From positions 62,001 through 126,000 of the forward strand of contig NZ_JBBJLN010000010.1 of assembly GCF_037658235.1 (NCBI RefSeq): a stretch of DNA of 64,000 nt. Reading direction: 5' to 3'. This DNA is from Yunchengibacter salinarum. GTDB taxonomy: Bacteria > Pseudomonadota > Alphaproteobacteria > Sphingomonadales > Kordiimonadaceae. The notes beneath the pieces were generated by a model. The model ran no database searches, was not told the DNA's origin, and saw nothing but the letters and a program-made list of their open reading frames with translations. Positions 1-8,189 of the stretch are shown in pieces (within the stretch, counting starts at the first letter, position 1; each line of letters begins with the position of its first letter). A program made the position numbers and the translations under genes.

Positions 1-1079
1 CCGGTGACCACATCCGACTGATCGAGCGCGTCGCCGGTGGGGGCCACCCAGAACAGATAGTCCTTCACGGAATCCGGCCCGTAACCGCCCATGGACACCT
101 TCTGGGCAAAGGTGCGGTCGGCCACCACCTTGCCATCCGTCAGCCGCACGCCCCAGGCATCCAGCAGGGGGCCCAGATCACTGCCCCGCACGCCGTCACC
201 GGGCCGCCCGGCGCCAAGGCTTTCGGCGTGCGGGTCCACCATCACGATGGCCTTGCCGCCCGACAGCACATAGCGCTCGATCGCCTTGTACTGGCGCGTT
301 TCCATGGCGCCGGGATGGGCGATCATCAGCACGTCGGTGGCATTCGGGATGGCATCGAAATCGTCCGGAAGGGTCTCCACCTCGAACAGTTCCGTCAGCC
401 GCTCGAAGATCACATAAGGGGCCGACTGGCCGTTCATCATGGCCTGCGGCCCGCCATGACCGGTGGACAGCGGCAACCGGCTGATCAGGGTAAGCTGTTT
501 CGCATCCCGCACCTGAAGGCCGGAGATCATGCGGGCCACGTCATATTCCAGAAAACGCTCCCGCTCCTGCGCGAAGAAGGGAATCACCTCCTCCCCGTCC
601 AGCGTGTTGCGGGCCACCAGCCCCAGATAGAGCGTGGAGCCGTCCTGAAGGGGCACGCCGTTCAGGCCCGCCGCCACGGCCCGGTCCTCCGCGCGGGAGA
701 AGGGCTCCGGCGTGACCACGTCCAGCGTCACCTTGTCCGGCGCTTCGGCCCTGATGGCGCGCAGCATATCCCGCACGCGCTTGCCATAGGCCAGCAGCCC
801 CGGATAATTGGATGCCAGCCCTTCGGAGAAGTAAAAGGTCAGCCGCACCGGCTCTTCCAGCCCGTCCAGCACCTGTTCGGTGCCGCCGGACAGCGAATAC
901 AACCCGTTTTCCGTCAGGTCCAGCCGGGCGCCGCGCAGATAGCGATCCGATATCACCGTGACCGACAGGAAAAGCAGCACCGCCAGAGTCATCATGACGG
1001 CAGGCCGGCTGAACAGCCCGCCCCTGCGCCCGGCGCCCTTTTGCCCGCCCGTATCCTGTTGCGTATCCACCTCGGTCAT
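1..1079 (-). CDS. GldG-like ABC transporter auxiliary protein (3' end outside window)
   Basis: The reading frame starts at ATG 1079 and runs open to the window edge, so about 359 N-terminal residues are visible and the C-terminus is missing. A short hydrophilic N-terminus rich in Gly and Arg is followed by one membrane segment (about residues 27-43, VMMTLAVLLFLSVTV) and then a large soluble, presumably periplasmic domain with the opening LDLTENGLYSLS that is typical of GldG-type auxiliary subunits. The start shares one base with the stop of the permease gene upstream (TGATG), so the three genes form a tightly coupled operon ATPase-permease-GldG. In Bacteroidetes GldG acts in gliding; here only an export or envelope role can be inferred. 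Family call is by pattern recognition. Confidence 0.8.
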   Translation of the reverse strand, partial: MTEVDTQQDTGGQKGAGRRGGLFSRPAVMMTLAVLLFLSVTVISDRYLRGARLDLTENGLYSLSGGTEQVLDGLEEPVRLTFYFSEGLASNYPGLLAYGKRVRDMLRAIRAEAPDKVTLDVVTPEPFSRAEDRAVAAGLNGVPLQDGSTLYLGLVARNTLDGEEVIPFFAQERERFLEYDVARMISGLQVRDAKQLTLISRLPLSTGHGGPQAMMNGQSAPYVIFERLTELFEVETLPDDFDAIPNATDVLMIAHPGAMETRQYKAIERYVLSGGKAIVMVDPHAESLGAGRPGDGVRGSDLGPLLDAWGVRLTDGKVVADRTFAQKVSMGGYGPDSVKDYLFWVAPTGDALDQSDVVT

Positions 1080-1816
1080 CAGCCGGCCTCCCGCTTGATT
1101 TCCACCACCACCCGGTTGATCCAGAGCCAGAGCGCGATCATGCCCAGAAAGAAGATCAGGTCATTGGCCGTGACCACGCCCTTGCGGATGGTTTCGAAAT
1201 GGCTGAGAAAAGACAGGTTCGCCACCGCCAGGGTGATCTGGTCCGGCGCGATGGCGCGCACCCCTTCCAGCACCATGGGCAGGCCGCTGACCAGGAACAG
1301 GAAGCACACCATGACCGACAGGATGAAGGCCACCACCTGATTGCGCGTCATGGCGGACATGGCCGCGCCAATGGCCAGATAGCTGGCCGCCATCAGCAGC
1401 GAGCCCAGATAGCCGGTAACGATCACCCCGTGATCCGGGTCACCCAGCCAGGCCACGGTGATCCATATGGGAAAGGTCAGCGCCAGCGCCAGCGCCGCAA
1501 AGGTCAGCGCGGCCAGATATTTGCCCAGCACCACGGCCCCGGCCGGCAATGGCAGGGTCAACAGAAGCTCCATGGTGCCCGACCGGCGCTCCTCCGCCCA
1601 CAGCCGCATGGCAATGGCGGGAATGAAGAACAGGTAAAGCCATGGATGATAGCTGAAAAAGGGGGTCAGGTCCGCCTGCTCGCGCTCGAAGAACTGGCCC
1701 ACATAAAAGGTGAACAGACCTTGCAGAACCAGAAAGATCACCAGATAGACATACGCCAGCGGGGTGTTGAAATAACTGGCAAATTCGCGTCTGAAAACCG
1801 TACCAACCGCTGTCAT
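1079..1816 (-). CDS. GldF-like ABC-2 type permease
   Basis: A 245-residue integral membrane protein with about six hydrophobic segments, beginning with a cytoplasmic FRREFASYF stretch common at the start of ABC-2 permeases and containing the cytoplasmic RLWAEERRSGTMELLLTLP motif that is characteristic of the ABC-2/GldF family after the second membrane segment. It is the membrane partner of the ATPase encoded just upstream, with which it overlaps by 4 bases (ATGA), and of the GldG-like protein downstream. Together they should form one exporter-like complex in the inner membrane. The substrate is unknown. Confidence 0.85.
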   Translation of the reverse strand: MTAVGTVFRREFASYFNTPLAYVYLVIFLVLQGLFTFYVGQFFEREQADLTPFFSYHPWLYLFFIPAIAMRLWAEERRSGTMELLLTLPLPAGAVVLGKYLAALTFAALALALTFPIWITVAWLGDPDHGVIVTGYLGSLLMAASYLAIGAAMSAMTRNQVVAFILSVMVCFLFLVSGLPMVLEGVRAIAPDQITLAVANLSFLSHFETIRKGVVTANDLIFFLGMIALWLWINRVVVEIKREAG

Positions 1817-2772
1817 GCCGCGTGCTCCTCACTCTCACCACGGGTCAGGCTGAAAAACACGTCGTCCAGCCGCCCGCCTTCAATGGCGAACTGGTCCACA
1901 TCCCAGCCATAGCGCTCCACCGCCTCGGCCACGGGGGCGGAAATATCACCGCGATCGCCCGACAGGGCGGTCAGCCGCACCACGGCACCTTCATGGCTTT
2001 CCTCCACCCCGGCGACACCCGGAAGGGCATCAAGCACCGCGCGCACATCGGCGGCGATGGCGCTGGAAACGGTCATGGAAATGGCGTTCACATAGCGCGA
2101 CCGGCGGCGCAGCGCGCTGGGGCTGTCATCAGCCACAAGGCGGCCTTCATGAATGATGACGGCACGGCTGCACAGGGCTTCCACCTCCTCAAGGATATGG
2201 GTGGAGATGATGATGGCGCGGTCGCGGGCCATCATCTCGATCAGGTTGCGCACATCGTGTTTCTGATTGGGGTCCAGCCCGTCCGTGGGTTCGTCCAGGA
2301 TCAGCACATCGGGCGCATGAAGGATCGCCGCTGCCAACCCCACACGACGGCGAAAGCCCTTGGACAGCGTGTCGATGCGCTGTTCCATCACCCGGTCCAG
2401 ATGCACGGCGCGGGCCGCGCTTTCCACGGTGGAGCCGATGCGCCCGCGTTCCAGCCCATGGGCGCGGGCCACAAAGGTCAGAAAGGCGCGCGGGGTCATG
2501 TCGCCATAAAGCGGCGCCCCTTCGGGCAGATAGCCAATACGCCGACGGGCCCCGGCGCCGCCGCCGGTCACCGGCAGGCCGCAAATCCGGGCCGTGCCCG
2601 CGGTGGGCGCCAGATAGCCGGTCAGCATTTTCATGGTGGTGGTCTTGCCCGCCCCGTTGGGGCCGAGAAATCCCAGCACTTCGCCCTGTTTCACACTCAA
2701 GGACACATTGTCCACCGCCAGCGTGTCGTCGAACCGGCGGGTCAGTCCCTCGGCTTCAATCAGAACCGACAT
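1813..2772 (-). CDS. GldA-like ABC transporter ATPase
   Basis: A 319-residue ABC ATPase. Walker A is GPNGAGKTT (residues 37-45), the signature is the slightly unusual LSKGFRRRV (136-144, in place of LSGGQ), and Walker B is VLILDEP (156-162) followed by the D-loop and the switch His in STHILEE. The roughly 90-residue C-terminal extension after the ATPase core is usual for exporters of the multidrug/GldA type. It is the first gene of the three-gene operon and should energise the GldF-like permease. No promoter was clearly identified upstream. Confidence 0.88.
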   Translation of the reverse strand: MSVLIEAEGLTRRFDDTLAVDNVSLSVKQGEVLGFLGPNGAGKTTTMKMLTGYLAPTAGTARICGLPVTGGGAGARRRIGYLPEGAPLYGDMTPRAFLTFVARAHGLERGRIGSTVESAARAVHLDRVMEQRIDTLSKGFRRRVGLAAAILHAPDVLILDEPTDGLDPNQKHDVRNLIEMMARDRAIIISTHILEEVEALCSRAVIIHEGRLVADDSPSALRRRSRYVNAISMTVSSAIAADVRAVLDALPGVAGVEESHEGAVVRLTALSGDRGDISAPVAEAVERYGWDVDQFAIEGGRLDDVFFSLTRGESEEHAA

Positions 2773-2897
2773 GGCTGTTCCCCCTGCTGCTGTTCACCCC
2801 GAACCACGGGGTTCGCCCGGTGATAATCCCCAAACCGGGCGGACGCAAGCGCCTGCACGCCAGGCCCGCCCCTGACCGGAACCGGCCCGCCCCCGGA

Positions 2898-3596
2898 TCA
2901 GGCGGCCTGCCCGTGGCCGCGCGGCGCCTTGCGGGCATCGCCGTCGAACAGGTCCATGATCCGGTCCAGCCAGTCGGCGATGATGTCCTCCCCGTCCAGC
3001 AGGGCCATGGGGCTGGCGATCCGCGCCCAGATAAAGGGGCTCGCCGCCACATAATCGGCCCAGGCGGGCCGGTCGCCGCCCAGATAGGTCTGCTGCTTCA
3101 GAGTGCGCCGCATGGGGGCGAGCGATTTGTGAAACGCGGTCAGGCGCTCCGGCTGTTCAGCCGCCGCTTCTTCCAGCGTTTTACCAAGGCGCGGTTCGCG
3201 GGTTTCGCGGAAATAGGTGCGGTCCTCCTCATCGAGCAGGGCCACGATATCCTTGGCGATCATGGGAAAAATCTGCGCCACCAGCGTGCCATCCACCCAG
3301 TTTTCGATGAAGGCGGCCATGCCCCGCGCCGCATCCACACCCAGAAGCGGATGGTCGGGATAGTGGTCATCCAGATAGCGGGCGATCACGGCGCTGTCGC
3401 TGACCCAGCGCCCGTCGTCATTGAGCACCGGCACGGTCTTCGAGCCGGAGCCCGCAATCCGGTCCTTTTCCCGGAAGCGCCATGGCACGGTCTGAAAGTC
3501 CAGCCCCTTGTGGCGAAGGGCCAACCGGGCGCGCCAGACAAAAGGACTGAACCGGATCGCCTCGTCCTCGCTGCATAATTCGTAAAGCTGCCGCAT
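2898..3596 (-). CDS. Glutathione S-transferase family protein
   Basis: A 232-residue two-domain protein. The N-terminal thioredoxin-like part (LYELCSED, then SPFVWRARLALRHKGLDF, then the cis-Pro motif KTVPVL and the gamma-glutamyl-binding SDSAVIARYLDD) is the GST_N pattern; the helical C-terminal domain follows from about residue 95. The arrangement resembles the beta-etherase-like branch of bacterial GSTs, but the substrate cannot be inferred. It lies just upstream of the ABC operon, separated by about 125 bases, and may be cotranscribed. The next gene upstream is across a gene-free gap that borders the restriction-modification island. Confidence 0.82.
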   Translation of the reverse strand: MRQLYELCSEDEAIRFSPFVWRARLALRHKGLDFQTVPWRFREKDRIAGSGSKTVPVLNDDGRWVSDSAVIARYLDDHYPDHPLLGVDAARGMAAFIENWVDGTLVAQIFPMIAKDIVALLDEEDRTYFRETREPRLGKTLEEAAAEQPERLTAFHKSLAPMRRTLKQQTYLGGDRPAWADYVAASPFIWARIASPMALLDGEDIIADWLDRIMDLFDGDARKAPRGHGQAA

Positions 3597-3979
3597 GACC
3601 CTCTCCCCAATGATCCATTATCGACGTGCAAACGCTTCACAGGTAAGCGGCAAAAGCACGGGCCGCAAGAGGGCGTGCGCGCGCGAAAGTCGGGATCGGG
3701 GAAAAGGGAACCGGCCCGGCCTTGGGTCATTGGCGGGTGCCACCGTGCTCAGGGGCTGAGGGGGATGGGGCACGGGGCATGGGGTATGGGTCCGCCATAC
3801 CGGGCCGGTTCCAATCAAGGGCCGCCAAACGGGATGGCGACCCACCCAATCCGCACGGGGCACCGCGGGGGATGGGCACGATCAGATATGCACCGGTAAA
3901 ATGGCCCGCAAGCGGCAGGAAAGTGACAGGAAAGTGGCAAAGAAATAAATTAAATTTGCCAATTTGAAATACTTATGGG
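3597..3979. other. Gene-free gap at the left edge of the restriction-modification island
   Basis: No convincing gene on either strand. The first 300 bases keep the GC-rich genome character and include a G-rich run (3760-3790); the last 40 bases turn abruptly AT-rich and contain a short direct repeat (aggaaagtg twice, around 3919-3935). This composition step marks the left border of the island that carries the restriction enzyme. Confidence 0.6.
3760..3790 (+). repeat. G-tract cluster, possible G-quadruplex
   Basis: Five G-tracts of three to five bases are separated by 2-3 base spacers (AT, CAC, CAT, TAT), which matches the classical four-tract quadruplex rule on the plus strand. It lies in the intergenic gap downstream of the restriction enzyme gene and upstream of the GST gene, so it could affect either GST transcription or island stability. 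Function is inference. Confidence 0.55.
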
Positions 3980-4576
3980 TCAATCATTAACGTATGCCCC
4001 TGGCTTCACTGCAATAACCAGCAATGGACATCCACCATTCCCCCCTCCTTCAACCTTCGGAATAAGTTTATCTAAATGCGTTGTTGACGCTCCATATTTT
4101 TTACCAACTCCGAGAGGCTTGAAAACCTCTCTTTGAAGCTCTGTTGCTCTAGTCACAATTACACCAACAGAAATTGCACCCAAATCATACAATTTCCTAA
4201 AATTATTGAGATCCCGATCATAGAATTCTGTCTTATTGTTCCATTCAATATCAAGCGCCACCTTCCCTTTGACGCAGTCAATCTTGTGAGTTGGAGCACT
4301 AATTTTATTCCCATCGATATCTATGGAAATCTCGAATTTATATTCGCTCCAACCTAGATCCTCAAGTCTATTATCCAGAAATTTCGCCACTTCTGACTTT
4401 GAGCCTCCCCCAGCAACCACATCACTTCTCCTGAGCTGAAACTCGTTCAGAACCGAACAAATGTCTGCAAATTGCTCCCCAAAATCAGTTGTAAGAATAG
4501 CCAAAGCGGAATTCCATTCAAGAATTTTATACTTATCATCAAAACCGCGGGGAAAGTGCCTAAACAAATTATTCAT
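3980..4576 (-). CDS. BglII-family type II restriction endonuclease
   Basis: A 198-residue protein that matches the BglII/BstYI-like family by its conserved blocks: HKID (97-100) followed by IEWNNK (110-115), the RDLNNF block (121-126), VGVIVTR (137-143), STTH (164-167) and GGCP (181-184). The likely metal-binding core is D100 with E111 and N113, a D-X10-E-X-N version of the family's D-Xn-E-X-Q/N site. It should cut double-stranded DNA; the exact target is not deducible. Its start overlaps the end of the XRE regulator gene by 8 bases, so the two are translationally coupled, and the methyltransferase is divergent. The gene is visibly AT-rich compared with its GC-rich neighbours, which indicates horizontal transfer. 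Confidence 0.85.
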   Translation of the reverse strand: MNNLFRHFPRGFDDKYKILEWNSALAILTTDFGEQFADICSVLNEFQLRRSDVVAGGGSKSEVAKFLDNRLEDLGWSEYKFEISIDIDGNKISAPTHKIDCVKGKVALDIEWNNKTEFYDRDLNNFRKLYDLGAISVGVIVTRATELQREVFKPLGVGKKYGASTTHLDKLIPKVEGGGNGGCPLLVIAVKPGAYVND

Positions 4577-4832
4577 TAATCTTTACCCTTTCTAACTCAT
4601 TCATGTAACTAAAGACGAAATCTTTTAAGTTTCTACCGCAGTGTTGCACAATTTTTTCTATCTCCGGTAAAGTCAACTGTTTCTCGCCACTTTCATATTT
4701 GGACACATAACTCTGCGGTCGATTCAACATTTTAGCTAACTGACTTTGTGTCAGTTGCGCCTCATTACGAAACTCCACCATCAGCTCCCTAATTATAACA
4801 CTTTCCTGGTCCCAAAGACTCACCCCTGCCAT
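4569..4832 (-). CDS. Small XRE-family regulator, probable controller of the restriction-modification system
   Basis: An 87-residue protein with a helix-turn-helix at about residues 24-50 (LTQSQLAKMLNRPQSYVSKYESG). Size, position before the restriction gene and an 8-base overlap with it fit a controller (C) protein, which delays nuclease synthesis until the methyltransferase has protected the host. The ATG at 4832 has an AAGGG only one base upstream; the GTG at 4823 is better spaced from that motif and may be the true start. The 89-base intergenic region toward the methyltransferase holds two dyads that are candidate operators. Controller function is inferred, not proven. Confidence 0.8.
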   Translation of the reverse strand: MAGVSLWDQESVIIRELMVEFRNEAQLTQSQLAKMLNRPQSYVSKYESGEKQLTLPEIEKIVQHCGRNLKDFVFSYMNELERVKINE

Positions 4833-4850
4833 TCCCTTAGTATTGAATTT

Positions 4851-4878
4851 GACACTGCTTGACAGATAGCATAGTGTC
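4851..4878. promoter_or_regulatory. Inverted repeat GACACT-N16-AGTGTC, candidate controller site
   Basis: Six-base perfect arms at 4851-4856 and 4873-4878; allowing a two-base insertion the symmetry extends inward (TGCT against AGCA). A TTGACA hexamer (4859-4864) sits inside the dyad and is spaced 16-17 bases from AAATAT/AATATC, so a bound regulator would cover the -35 element of a promoter pointing to the methyltransferase. Confidence 0.5.
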
Positions 4879-4881
4879 TCA

Positions 4882-4902
4882 AATATCCGATATTGGGATA
4901 TT
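4882..4902. promoter_or_regulatory. Inverted repeat AATATCC-N7-GGATATT, candidate operator
   Basis: Perfect seven-base arms at 4882-4888 and 4896-4902 lie directly downstream of the first dyad, overlapping the presumed -10 region and ending about 20 bases before the methyltransferase start codon. A dyad at this place could repress the methyltransferase and activate or repress the divergent regulator-restriction transcript. Confidence 0.5.
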
Positions 4903-4921
4903 GTTTTAATAAGAGGGTGCT

Positions 4922-6121
4922 ATGATATTAATCAACAAAGGATCCACCAAGTTGTCCGCACGGCACTACCCTAAAATCGTAAAATACATGGGATCTAAAT
5001 CTAAAATAATTAACTTTTTAATAGAAGGAGTTAATGAAGTATATGACGGCGGAACAGTGTGCGATTTATTTTCTGGAAGCGCTACACTCGCAGGGGCCAT
5101 TGGCCAGCAATGCAAAGTGCATTCTAACGACATACAAAGCTACTCTAGAATAATTTCTGATACTTATAATCTATCCTACCACGTAAAATACAAGCCTTCC
5201 GCAGTTGAAATATTAGATGAGGTTAAAAAAATAGTAGAAAGAAATAGAATAAATAAAAAAACAAATTTCGAGGATATACAATCAAAAGAAGAGTTTTTAA
5301 AGTTTGAAGACGATCAGAAAAACCTAATAAATGAAAATTTTAATTATAAATGGCACCTTTTTGCAAAATATTACTCAGGAACTTGGTGGAGTTATGATCA
5401 ATGTCTATGGATTGATGCTCTTCGCGAATTCTCGGAATACCATAGAAATACGCCATATTATCCGGTTCTGATCTCTGCGATAATGTACGCGATGGCCTAC
5501 TGCAGCCAAGGCACAGGTCATTATGCCCAATATAGAGACGCCCATACCGCTTCATCCCTGAAAGATATTTTGATTTATAGACAAAGGTCAATTTCTGATT
5601 ATTTTTATCGAAAATATATTGAATTATCTAACTTTATTCCCAAAAGCCCTCCAAAAACACGCCATGAATCAACAACACTAAATTACGAAGAGTGCCTAAA
5701 AAAAATTTCTGGTGGAACAGTATACGCTGATCCACCGTACTGTTTCGTCCATTATAGCCGCTTCTACCACGCATTAGAAACACTCGTTCTCTATGACTAT
5801 CCTAGCCTCCAGAAAAAAGGAGGGAGAGTAGTTAAAGGCCGCTACCGGGATGATCGTCACCAGTCGCCTTTCTGCATAAAGACACAGGTTCCTTCCGCCT
5901 TTGAAAGGCTCTTTTCTGGCGTTAAAGAATCAGGATCAAAATTAGTTTTGAGTTATAGCAATACCGGCATGATTACTATAGATTTTCTACTAGATATGGC
6001 AAAAGAATTTTTCAAAGATAAGAAAATCAAAATCATTACAACCGATCACCGACACATGACCCTAGGACGAAAAGAGGACAGACATAGAGACGTGCAAGAG
6101 TGCCTGATACTTATCAAATAA
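4922..6121 (+). CDS. D12-class DNA adenine N6-methyltransferase of the restriction-modification system
   Basis: A 399-residue methyltransferase. The motif order fits the alpha/D12 (Dam-like) class: KYMGSKSKI (21-29, motif X), DLFSGSAT (48-55, SAM-binding motif I), a long target-recognition region, then ADPPY (269-273, catalytic motif IV) and SYSN near the C-terminus. Most Dam-like enzymes have 260-300 residues, so the region between motifs I and IV is expanded here, with a Lys/Asn-rich insert. A ribosome binding site (aagaggg) precedes the ATG. It is divergent from the regulator and endonuclease and shares their AT-rich composition. It presumably protects the target of the BglII-like enzyme; adenine specificity is inferred from class. 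Confidence 0.88.
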   Translation: MILINKGSTKLSARHYPKIVKYMGSKSKIINFLIEGVNEVYDGGTVCDLFSGSATLAGAIGQQCKVHSNDIQSYSRIISDTYNLSYHVKYKPSAVEILDEVKKIVERNRINKKTNFEDIQSKEEFLKFEDDQKNLINENFNYKWHLFAKYYSGTWWSYDQCLWIDALREFSEYHRNTPYYPVLISAIMYAMAYCSQGTGHYAQYRDAHTASSLKDILIYRQRSISDYFYRKYIELSNFIPKSPPKTRHESTTLNYEECLKKISGGTVYADPPYCFVHYSRFYHALETLVLYDYPSLQKKGGRVVKGRYRDDRHQSPFCIKTQVPSAFERLFSGVKESGSKLVLSYSNTGMITIDFLLDMAKEFFKDKKIKIITTDHRHMTLGRKEDRHRDVQECLILIK

Positions 6122-6180
6122 GCCTGCGATCTCCCGTAATTATATAAGCCTAATTTCCAAGCAATCTTTCTAATAAGATA

Positions 6181-7167
6181 TTAATTTTTTCCATCGCTTT
6201 CCGGCCCGGTGGCGTGCCCGGCGGCGGCCATGACCGTTTCGGGGTCGAAATCAAATGTGCTGTTACAGAACTGGCAATTCACCGCAATCACACCGTCCAC
6301 CACCATATGGTCGATATCATCGCGGGAAAACTGGCTGAGCACGCCCAGCAGGCGATCCCGGCTGCACCGGCAGCCCATGACCACCGGCGAACGCGCGAAC
6401 ACGCGCACGCCGTCCTCGTGAAACAGGCGCAGCAACAGCTTGTCCAGATCCAGGTCCGGGCCGAGCAATTCCGTGTCCGTGACCGTTTCCATCAGGATAT
6501 GAGCGCGGTTCCACTGTTCTTCGGTTTCCCGGTCCAGCAGGCGTTCATGGCCTTCCTCGCCGCGCGCCAGATGCTGCACCATGATGCCGCCCGCGCGCCA
6601 GTGGCCGATCACCCCGTCGCGCCGGGCATGAATCTGCATGGCCGTGGGCAGTTGCTCGGAATTGCGGAAATAGGTGCGGGCCACCTCTTCCACGCTGTCG
6701 CCGTCCAGGTCCACAATGCCCTGATAGCGTTCCATGTCCCGGCCCTGATCGATGGTGATGGCGAAATAGCCCTTGCGCCCGCTGATCAGCTCCTTGAAGT
6801 CCGCATCGGGGGCCATGCGGGCAAGCTGGTCCTCGTCCATGCCCGCATAGCCGCGCAAATGCCCGTCGCCATCGGCTTTCCGCTCGAAATCCGCCACCAT
6901 CATGGGCACCGGCCCTTCGGCTTTCATCTGAACGGTGACGATGCCCTCGAACTTCATCATGGACCCCAGCATGGCGGTCAGCACCAGCACTTCCCCCAGA
7001 ACCCGCCGCACCGGATCGGGGTAATCATGGGCGCTGAGGATGCGGTCCACAGTGGTGCCGAGCCGCACCGCGCGGCCCCGCACTTCCATGCCCTCTATCT
7101 GAAAGGGGCGCACCTCGTTGTCCCGGCTGTCCGCCGGGTCCTTGACGACGATCGGCGTCTCGCTCAT
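6181..7167 (-). CDS. hslO: Hsp33 redox-regulated chaperonin
   Basis: A 328-residue protein, slightly longer than the usual 290-300. The C-terminal zinc switch is present: CRC (CxC) followed about 30 residues later by CQFC (CxxC), the four cysteines that bind zinc when reduced and form disulfides under oxidative stress to unfold and activate the holdase. The N-terminal domain has the family's GTTVDRILSAHDYP and SMMKFEG patterns. I chose ATG 7167 (MSETPIV); a longer in-frame start would overlap argF. It follows argD-argF on the same strand, a common alphaproteobacterial order. The stop codon touches the AT-rich right border of the restriction-modification island. Confidence 0.93.
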   Translation of the reverse strand: MSETPIVVKDPADSRDNEVRPFQIEGMEVRGRAVRLGTTVDRILSAHDYPDPVRRVLGEVLVLTAMLGSMMKFEGIVTVQMKAEGPVPMMVADFERKADGDGHLRGYAGMDEDQLARMAPDADFKELISGRKGYFAITIDQGRDMERYQGIVDLDGDSVEEVARTYFRNSEQLPTAMQIHARRDGVIGHWRAGGIMVQHLARGEEGHERLLDRETEEQWNRAHILMETVTDTELLGPDLDLDKLLLRLFHEDGVRVFARSPVVMGCRCSRDRLLGVLSQFSRDDIDHMVVDGVIAVNCQFCNSTFDFDPETVMAAAGHATGPESDGKN

Positions 7168-7204
7168 CAGCAGTCTTTCTCGCTTGGCTGTTGACCGCCC
7201 GTCC

Positions 7205-8149
7205 CTACAGGCAGCCAAATACATGTAACAGAACGGCCTTCTGCGCGTGAAGACGGTTTTCCGCCTCGTCCCAGACCAGGGCGCGGGGGCCGTCCATCAC
7301 CGCATCGGTGACTTCCTCGCCCCTGTGGGCGGGCAGGCAGTGCAGGAACACCGCATCCTCGCCCGCCGCGGCCATCAAATCCTCATCCACCCGGAAAGCG
7401 CTGAAGGCGGCCAACCGGTCCCCGGTGCGGTCATCGCCCATGCTGACCCAGGTGTCGGTGATCACGCCATGGGCACCCGCCACCGCTTCCCGCGGATCGC
7501 GGACGATCTCGATTTCCGCCATCCGGCCAGCGGCCCAGCGCATCACGTCGCCGTCCACCTCGTATCCGGCGGGCGTGCAGACCCTCAGCGTGAAACCGAG
7601 AATCGCCGCCGCCTCTATGAAGGTATTGGCCATATTGTTGCCGTCCCCCACCCAGGCGAGGGTCAGGGCGCTCAGGTCCGGCCCGAAATGCTCCCGCAGG
7701 GTCAGCAGGTCGGCCATGATCTGGCAGGGATGGGACCGATCGGTCAGCGCATTGATCACCGGCACGCCCGCATTGTCGGCCATTTCCCGCACATGGCCGT
7801 GGGACCGCGCCCGGATCATCAGGCCGTCCACATAGCGCCCCATGACGCGGGCCGTGTCCGCCACGCTTTCACCGCGCCCAAGCTGCATGGTGTCGCCCTG
7901 CAACACCATGGTCTCACCGCCCAGTTGCCGCATCGCCATGTCGAAACTGATCCGGGTGCGGGTGGATGCCTTTTCAAACACCATGGCCAGCATGTGCCCG
8001 GCAAGCGGCCTGTCCGCATCAGCCACCCCCTTTGGCTGACCGGCACGGGCGACCTTGCGGCGGGCCGCTTCGTCCAGCAGCCGGGTCAGGGTCGCCGCGT
8101 CGCAGTCGGCCAGATCGATGAAATGGTTACAGGAACCGGGTGTGCTCAT
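7205..8149 (-). CDS. argF: Ornithine carbamoyltransferase
   Basis: A 314-residue enzyme that makes citrulline from ornithine and carbamoyl phosphate in arginine synthesis. The carbamoyl-phosphate loop STRTR is at residues 62-66, HPCQ binds the carbamoyl group, and the C-terminal HCLPAHRGEEV holds the catalytic cysteine and ornithine-site residues. The start is set at ATG 8149, preceded by GGAGAG; longer in-frame extensions would run into argD. It lies 40 bases downstream of argD, so the two arginine genes are almost certainly one transcript, with hslO following. Confidence 0.95.
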   Translation of the reverse strand: MSTPGSCNHFIDLADCDAATLTRLLDEAARRKVARAGQPKGVADADRPLAGHMLAMVFEKASTRTRISFDMAMRQLGGETMVLQGDTMQLGRGESVADTARVMGRYVDGLMIRARSHGHVREMADNAGVPVINALTDRSHPCQIMADLLTLREHFGPDLSALTLAWVGDGNNMANTFIEAAAILGFTLRVCTPAGYEVDGDVMRWAAGRMAEIEIVRDPREAVAGAHGVITDTWVSMGDDRTGDRLAAFSAFRVDEDLMAAAGEDAVFLHCLPAHRGEEVTDAVMDGPRALVWDEAENRLHAQKAVLLHVFGCL

Positions 8150-8189
8150 AACGCCACTCTCCAGGGGGCATGGAGCCGGGGGGTGGGAA

